Assembly: GCF_021129235.1 (NCBI RefSeq)
Contig: NZ_JAJOMA010000011.1
Location: 1 to 64,000 of the forward strand
From: Kineosporia mesophila
GTDB lineage: Bacteria > Actinomycetota > Actinomycetes > Actinomycetales > Kineosporiaceae
Length of the DNA: 64,000 nucleotides
Reading direction: 5' to 3'
Shown: piece after piece, positions 59,844 through 64,000 of the stretch
Numbering within the stretch: the stretch's first letter is position 1
Layout: the number at the start of each line of letters is the position of its first letter
Position numbers and translations under genes: made by a program
The notes under the pieces: model-generated
What the model saw: the letters and a program-made list of their open reading frames with translations, nothing else
What the model was told of the DNA's origin: nothing
Databases searched by the model: none

Positions 59844-60836
59844 ATGAGTGCATCACCGCTGGCCCCGCAGACCCCGACGTCATCCCAGCCGACCGGGCGA
59901 CCGGTCGTGCCCGAACGCGGTGGGGTGACCGCGACGATCGTGCTGCCCTGCTTCAACGAGCAGGACCACGTGCTCGCCGAGCTGGAGCGCATCACCGCGT
60001 CGATGGACGCGTCGGGCCACAGCTACGAGATCCTGGCGATCGACGACGCGAGCACCGACGGCACGCTCGCCGTGCTGCGCGAGGCCGCCCTGCGCATGCC
60101 GCACCTCCAGGTGCTGGCGTTCCGCCGCAACGGTGGCTCGGGCACGGCCCGGCGCATCGGCACCCTGCGCGCCCGCGGCGAGATCGTGGTGTGGACCGAC
60201 GCCGACATGACGTACCCGAACGAGCGCATCCCCGAGCTGATCCAGGTGCTGCTCACCGACCCGAGCTACGACCAGGTCGTCGGTGCCCGCCTCACCGAGG
60301 AGGGCACGCACAAGTGGCTGCGCGTGCCGGCGAAGTGGCTGATCCGCAAGATCGCCGAGCGGCTGAGCAACCAGAAGATCCCCGACCTGAACTCCGGTCT
60401 GCGCGCGTTCCGGCGCTCGGTGTCGCTGCCCTACCTGCGGCTGCTGCCGCCCGGGTTCTCCTGCGTCACCACGATCACGCTGTCGTTCCTGCAGAACCAG
60501 CACGACATCCACTACATGGAGATCGACTACGCCAAGCGGGCCGGCACGTCGAAGTTCCACTTCGTCCGCGACGCCTACCGGTACATCCTCCAGGTGCTGC
60601 GGATGATCATGTACTTCGACCCGCTGAAGGTGCTCATGCCGCTGGCCCTGTGGCTGCTCGGCATCGGCGCGGTGAAGGCGATCGTCGACAACGTGCGGCA
60701 GCCGTTCTACATCCCGGCCAACACCATGCTGCTGCTCATCGCCGGTCTGCTGATCGCGAGCATGGGCCTGCTGGCCGACCTCATCGTCCGGTCGCGCGGG
60801 GACAGCGCGCTCGACCCCGGCGTGCACGAGGGCTGA
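59844..60836 (+). CDS. GT2 glycosyltransferase, polyprenyl-phosphate sugar synthase-like
   Basis: 330-residue membrane-attached GT-A enzyme similar to dolichol/polyprenyl-phosphate mannose synthases. Motifs are IVLPCFNEQDHVLAELERI, LAIDDASTDGTLAVL, and the D-x-D in VWTDADMTYP. LNSGLRAFRRSV and LPPGFSCVTTITLSFL follow in the acceptor region. Two C-terminal helices (VLMPLALWLLGIGAVKAIV and TMLLLIAGLLIASMG) anchor it. It likely forms a polyprenyl-phosphate hexose for the GT-C enzyme encoded 71 bp upstream. The ATG at 59844 lies after the GT-C stop and matches the usual N-terminal length. Confidence 0.88.
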   Translation: MSASPLAPQTPTSSQPTGRPVVPERGGVTATIVLPCFNEQDHVLAELERITASMDASGHSYEILAIDDASTDGTLAVLREAALRMPHLQVLAFRRNGGSGTARRIGTLRARGEIVVWTDADMTYPNERIPELIQVLLTDPSYDQVVGARLTEEGTHKWLRVPAKWLIRKIAERLSNQKIPDLNSGLRAFRRSVSLPYLRLLPPGFSCVTTITLSFLQNQHDIHYMEIDYAKRAGTSKFHFVRDAYRYILQVLRMIMYFDPLKVLMPLALWLLGIGAVKAIVDNVRQPFYIPANTMLLLIAGLLIASMGLLADLIVRSRGDSALDPGVHEG

Positions 60837-60955
60837 GGCGTGGCGCCTCGTTCAGCACGCTGTACCGCGCCGCGACTCATCAGTCCTCGTTCCACGAGGC
60901 ACTCGCGCACCTGCCGTTACCTGGTGTACCGGTCGGTCCGCCGAGGCTGCCGGGG

Positions 60956-62197
60956 ATGGATCTACTGATGGCGGAGTTGTTCGTGGTGCCTGACCTGCCC
61001 GACCCGATCGAGACCCCCGAACGCCTGCGGGTCGCGGTCGTCGGTCCGTCGCACCCGTTCAAGGGCGGCGTGGCGGCGCACACCACTCAGACCGCGCACG
61101 CCCTGGCCGCCGCCGGTCACGACGTGGAACTGGTCTCCTGGTCGCGGCTCTACCCGCACGCGCTCTACCCGGGCGAGCAGGCCGTTCCCGACGGTGGTCC
61201 CGACCTGCCCCCGTTCCCGAACACCACCCGCCCGCTGCGCTGGGACCGCCCGAACTCCTGGTGGAGCACCGGCAAGGCCCTGCGCGACGTCGACCTGGTC
61301 GTCATCGTCGTGGTCGTACCCGTGCAGGTGCCGTCGCTGCTGGCGCTCGTGCGCTCGATCCGGATGGCCGCCCGCGGCCGCCGGGTCGGGGCGGCCAAGC
61401 CCCGCATCGTCGCGATCGCCCACAACGTGGTGCCGCACGAGACCCATCCGGGCGGGGAGTTCCTGATCCGCCAGATGCTGCGCTCGGTCGACGGCATCGT
61501 CGTGCACTCCGCCGAGCAGGCCCGGCTGGCCCATGAACTCGGCCTCGACCGGCGTCCCGTGGTCACCGTGCCGCTGGCCCCGCACCTGCCCGGCGGCCTG
61601 CCCGAACCAGCCGGCCGTCAGCTCGCCGCCGCCCGCCCCCCGCGGTCCGCCGGCGACCCGCTGCGCGTGCTCACCCTCGGCATGGTGCGTGACTACAAGG
61701 GCTACGACCTGCTGATCGAGGCCGCGAAGGGCGTGCCCGAGGTGACCGTCACCGTCGCCGGCGAGCAGTGGGGCGCGGCCGGTGAACGGGTGCGCGAACT
61801 GGCCGCCGACCCGGCGCTCGCCGACCGGGTGAACGTGCTGCCCGGCTACGTCGCGGGCGTCGACATCCCCGCCCTGATGGCCTCGCACGACGTGCTGGCC
61901 CTGCCCTACCGGCACGCCACCGCCTCGCAGAACGTGCTGCTCGGCCACGCCCACGGCCTGCCCGTGCTCGCCACCGGCGTCGGCACCTTCCCCGACGACG
62001 TGCACGACGGCGTCGACGGGCTGCTGGTGCCGCCCGACGACGTGCCCGCCCTGGTCACCGCGCTCAAGCAGCTCGCGGCCCCCGGCGAGCTCGACCGCCT
62101 GCGCGCCGGCCTTCCCGACATCGACCTGGCCGGCCCCTGGGACCGCTACGTCGAGGCACTGACCGGGGTCGTCCCGGTCGAGTCGCGGCAGCTGTGA
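60956..62197 (+). CDS. GT4 glycosyltransferase
   Basis: 413-residue GT-B enzyme. RVAVVGPSHPFKGGVAAHTTQ binds near the acceptor, RIVAIAHNVVPHETHPGGEF follows, and the donor domain has LTLGMVRDYKGYDLLIEAAKG and LALPYRHATASQNVLLGHAHG. The start is uncertain between ATG 60956 (used) and ATG 60968, both after weak ribosome binding sequences. It overlaps the flippase-like gene by four bases. Its product is probably part of the same lipid-linked glycan pathway. Confidence 0.88.
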   Translation: MDLLMAELFVVPDLPDPIETPERLRVAVVGPSHPFKGGVAAHTTQTAHALAAAGHDVELVSWSRLYPHALYPGEQAVPDGGPDLPPFPNTTRPLRWDRPNSWWSTGKALRDVDLVVIVVVVPVQVPSLLALVRSIRMAARGRRVGAAKPRIVAIAHNVVPHETHPGGEFLIRQMLRSVDGIVVHSAEQARLAHELGLDRRPVVTVPLAPHLPGGLPEPAGRQLAAARPPRSAGDPLRVLTLGMVRDYKGYDLLIEAAKGVPEVTVTVAGEQWGAAGERVRELAADPALADRVNVLPGYVAGVDIPALMASHDVLALPYRHATASQNVLLGHAHGLPVLATGVGTFPDDVHDGVDGLLVPPDDVPALVTALKQLAAPGELDRLRAGLPDIDLAGPWDRYVEALTGVVPVESRQL

Positions 62198-63309
62198 GCG
62201 CGCCCTCGGGTCCGCCCGGCGGCGGAGCGAACGAGTTCCCGCCCGCCGGGGACGACACCGGTGAGGAACCGGCCGGAACAGAGGACGAGGCGGCCTCGCC
62301 TCCCGCTCCCGGCAGCTCTTCCGGCCCGGCCCTGATCGGGCGGATCGGCGCGCTCGCGGGCCGGGCCAGCGAGCTCAGCCGCCGCCGCTCGTTCCGGGTC
62401 GCCTTCGGCCTGCTGCTCGTGGCGCTCGCGGTCTGGGCCGTGTTCAGCCGCCGCGAGGAGGTGGCCGACGCCGTCACCCAGCTCAGCCCGGGCTGGCTGG
62501 CCTTCGCGGCCCTGGCCACGGTGCTCAACGTGGCGCTCGCCGGCATGGTCTGGCGCACGCTCCTGGCCGACCTCGGTTCCCGGCTGAGGCTGCCGGTCGC
62601 GGCCCGCATCTTCTTCGTCGGGCAGCTCGGCAAGTACCTGCCCGGCAGCGTCTGGCCGGTGGTCATGCAGACCGAGCTGGGCCGCGATCACCACGTGCCC
62701 CGCCGTCGCACGGCCACCGCCACGGTCGTCAGCATGCTGCTGTCGGTGCTCAGCGCCCTGCTGGTGGTGCTGATCGCCGTGCCGTTCGCTCCCGAAGCCC
62801 TGCCCGACGGCTTCGGCTGGGCCGTGCTGCTGGTGGTGCCCCTGGCCGTCGTGCTGCACCCCGCCGTGATGGGGCGCCTCGTCGACCGGGCCCTGCGCAT
62901 CGTCAGCAAGGAGGGCCTGCCCGAGCGCACCTCCGGCCGCGGCACCGTCGTGTCCACGCTGTGGGCCATCGGCTCCTGGGTCGGTGCGGGCCTGCAGGTC
63001 TGGGCCCTCAGTGTGCCGCTGGGCGCCGACGCCAACGTCTCCACCGCCCTCCTGCTGATCGGCGGCTACGCCCTGGCCTGGGCGGTCGGCTTCGTCGTCA
63101 TCATCGCCCCGGCGGGCGCGGGGGCCCGCGAGGTCGCCCTCGCCGCCGTGCTGTCGACGGTGCTCGACGACCACGGCAAGGTGGTTGTGGTGGTGCTGAT
63201 CTCCCGCGTCCTCTTCACCGCCGTCGACCTGCTCGCGGCGGGCACCGGCATCCTGGCCGCCCGACGGCACCACCCGGCCGCCGGGTCACCCGAACATCCC
63301 ATCATCTGA
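62194..63309 (+). CDS. LPG-synthase TM-domain (flippase-like) protein
   Basis: 371-residue membrane protein of the lysylphosphatidylglycerol synthase transmembrane/UPF0104 family, with about eight helices after a 55-residue Pro/Ala-rich cytoplasmic N-terminus. The core includes NVALAGMVWRTLLADLGSRL, ARIFFVGQLGKYLPGSVWPV with the conserved GKYLPG, and IIAPAGAGAREVALAAVL with the PGGxGxRE-like loop. No aminoacyltransferase domain is present. Members are proposed lipid or lipid-glycan flippases. The GTG start lies in the stop region of the GT4 gene, so it belongs to that operon. Confidence 0.87.
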   Translation: MSAPSGPPGGGANEFPPAGDDTGEEPAGTEDEAASPPAPGSSSGPALIGRIGALAGRASELSRRRSFRVAFGLLLVALAVWAVFSRREEVADAVTQLSPGWLAFAALATVLNVALAGMVWRTLLADLGSRLRLPVAARIFFVGQLGKYLPGSVWPVVMQTELGRDHHVPRRRTATATVVSMLLSVLSALLVVLIAVPFAPEALPDGFGWAVLLVVPLAVVLHPAVMGRLVDRALRIVSKEGLPERTSGRGTVVSTLWAIGSWVGAGLQVWALSVPLGADANVSTALLLIGGYALAWAVGFVVIIAPAGAGAREVALAAVLSTVLDDHGKVVVVVLISRVLFTAVDLLAAGTGILAARRHHPAAGSPEHPII

Positions 63310-63408
63310 CCGAAGCGCCCGGTTCTGTCACCCCGTGGTGTCACCCCACCGGACGTGATTCCGCGTGGGTTCCGCCCGCCGATCGATTCCTCGGTGCAGG
63401 ATGTGCGG

Positions 63409-64000
63409 GTGACCACCAGCGACGGACCCACCCGGCGGAACCCCGCCGGGACGGGCGGGATCGTTACCCGCGGCCAGCTCTCGGGACTCTCGGGGCTGGG
63501 CGGGCACTGCGCGGAGCCGGTGACCCCGGCCCGTGCGCCCCGGTCCCGGAAGGAGCCGGCCCGGCTCACGGCGGCCCGCACCGTCACCCCGGTGCGCTCG
63601 GCGAGCCGCACCTACCGTCCGGCGGCTCCGATCTCGGTGCACCACATCCTGTCCGGGCTGCGGCGGGGCGGGTCCGACCCGTGTTTCCGCACGCAGCCGG
63701 GCGACCCGATCTGGCGTGCCACCCGCACCCCCGACGGCCCGGCGTTCCTGCGCCTGGTCGTGCGCACCACCAGCGGCGAGGTGGAGGCCACGGCCTGGGG
63801 GGCGGGCGCGCAGTGGGTGCTCGACGGGGTGCCGGAGCTGCTCGGGGAGGGCGATGACGCCTCCGGGTTCGTGCCCCGTCCCGAGCACACCAAGCTGGTG
63901 CAGGCCTGGCGGTCCCGCCCGGGTTACCGGGTACCGCGCAGCCGGGCCGTGTTCGAGGCCCTGGTGCCGGCGGCCCTGGAGCAGCGGGTCACCGGGCTGG
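63409..64000 (+). CDS. AlkA-like DNA-3-methyladenine glycosylase, 3' end outside window
   Basis: About 197 codons of a gene open to the end of the window. After a basic, low-complexity N-terminus of about 70 residues come HHILSGLRRGGSDPCF, IWRATRTPDGPAFLRL, EATAWGAGAQWVLDGVPELLG, and FVPRPEHTKLVQAW. The last visible segment, FEALVPAALEQRVTG, matches the start of the HhH-GPD domain in DNA-3-methyladenine glycosylase 2 family members. The catalytic Asp lies beyond the window. GTG at 63409 follows AGGA by seven bases; GTG at 63403 or 63394 is also possible. Codon bias supports this strand. Confidence 0.8.
   Translation, partial: MTTSDGPTRRNPAGTGGIVTRGQLSGLSGLGGHCAEPVTPARAPRSRKEPARLTAARTVTPVRSASRTYRPAAPISVHHILSGLRRGGSDPCFRTQPGDPIWRATRTPDGPAFLRLVVRTTSGEVEATAWGAGAQWVLDGVPELLGEGDDASGFVPRPEHTKLVQAWRSRPGYRVPRSRAVFEALVPAALEQRVTGL

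Overview
The window is very GC-rich chromosomal DNA with strong GC bias at third codon positions, many GTG starts and short gene overlaps. It carries marker genes typical of Actinobacteria: DUF3107, DUF3152 followed by a MoeZ-type ThiF-rhodanese fusion, DUF6758 followed by a PHP protein, a TIGR03089 protein, and an adnA-adnB helicase-nuclease pair. A filamentous actinomycete, possibly related to Kineosporiaceae, is my inference; no rRNA is present to test it. I saw no tRNA or rRNA genes, CRISPR array, phage or transposase.

Bases 1-22168 are mainly housekeeping. They hold a partial P1 peptidase and CorA, an aminopeptidase P, a MaoC protein, an operon of DUF6758, PHP and RecB-like nuclease, a LOG-like protein with a TPR-type protein, an MpaB-like oxygenase, ParA, a DEAD-box RNA helicase, a ferritin-like protein, DUF3107, a TetR regulator, a DUF3152 lipoprotein with MoeZ, a 55-residue membrane protein, DUF4184, an MBOAT/AlgX-like O-acylation pair and an alkyltransferase-like protein.

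Bases 22169-22934 form a repeat-rich gene-free stretch: a 52-bp near-perfect palindrome with GTAC every 9 bp, about 12.7 tandem copies of a 10-bp unit, and three copies of a 15-bp unit. It lies directly upstream of adnA-adnB (double-strand break resection). After these come an RTX-like secreted protein, an acyl-CoA dehydrogenase, a DinB protein, an LLM oxidoreductase and a fused anthranilate synthase. The last is preceded by a classical ribosome-mediated trp attenuator with an 11-codon leader peptide containing tandem Trp codons.

Bases 36097-63309 are an envelope polysaccharide region. Precursors are supplied by UDP-glucose dehydrogenase, a WecB-type 2-epimerase and a WecC-like dehydrogenase. 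Glycosyltransferases of GT2, GT4, MurG-like and GT-C types, a methyltransferase, an ABC-2 exporter, an LCP ligase, a PGRP amidase, a SpoIID/LytB protein and an LPG-synthase-like flippase complete the set. A palindromic repeat, with a shortened second copy at 57334, encodes the last 23 residues of WecB and supplies the start codon of the next gene. The window ends inside an AlkA-like DNA glycosylase.
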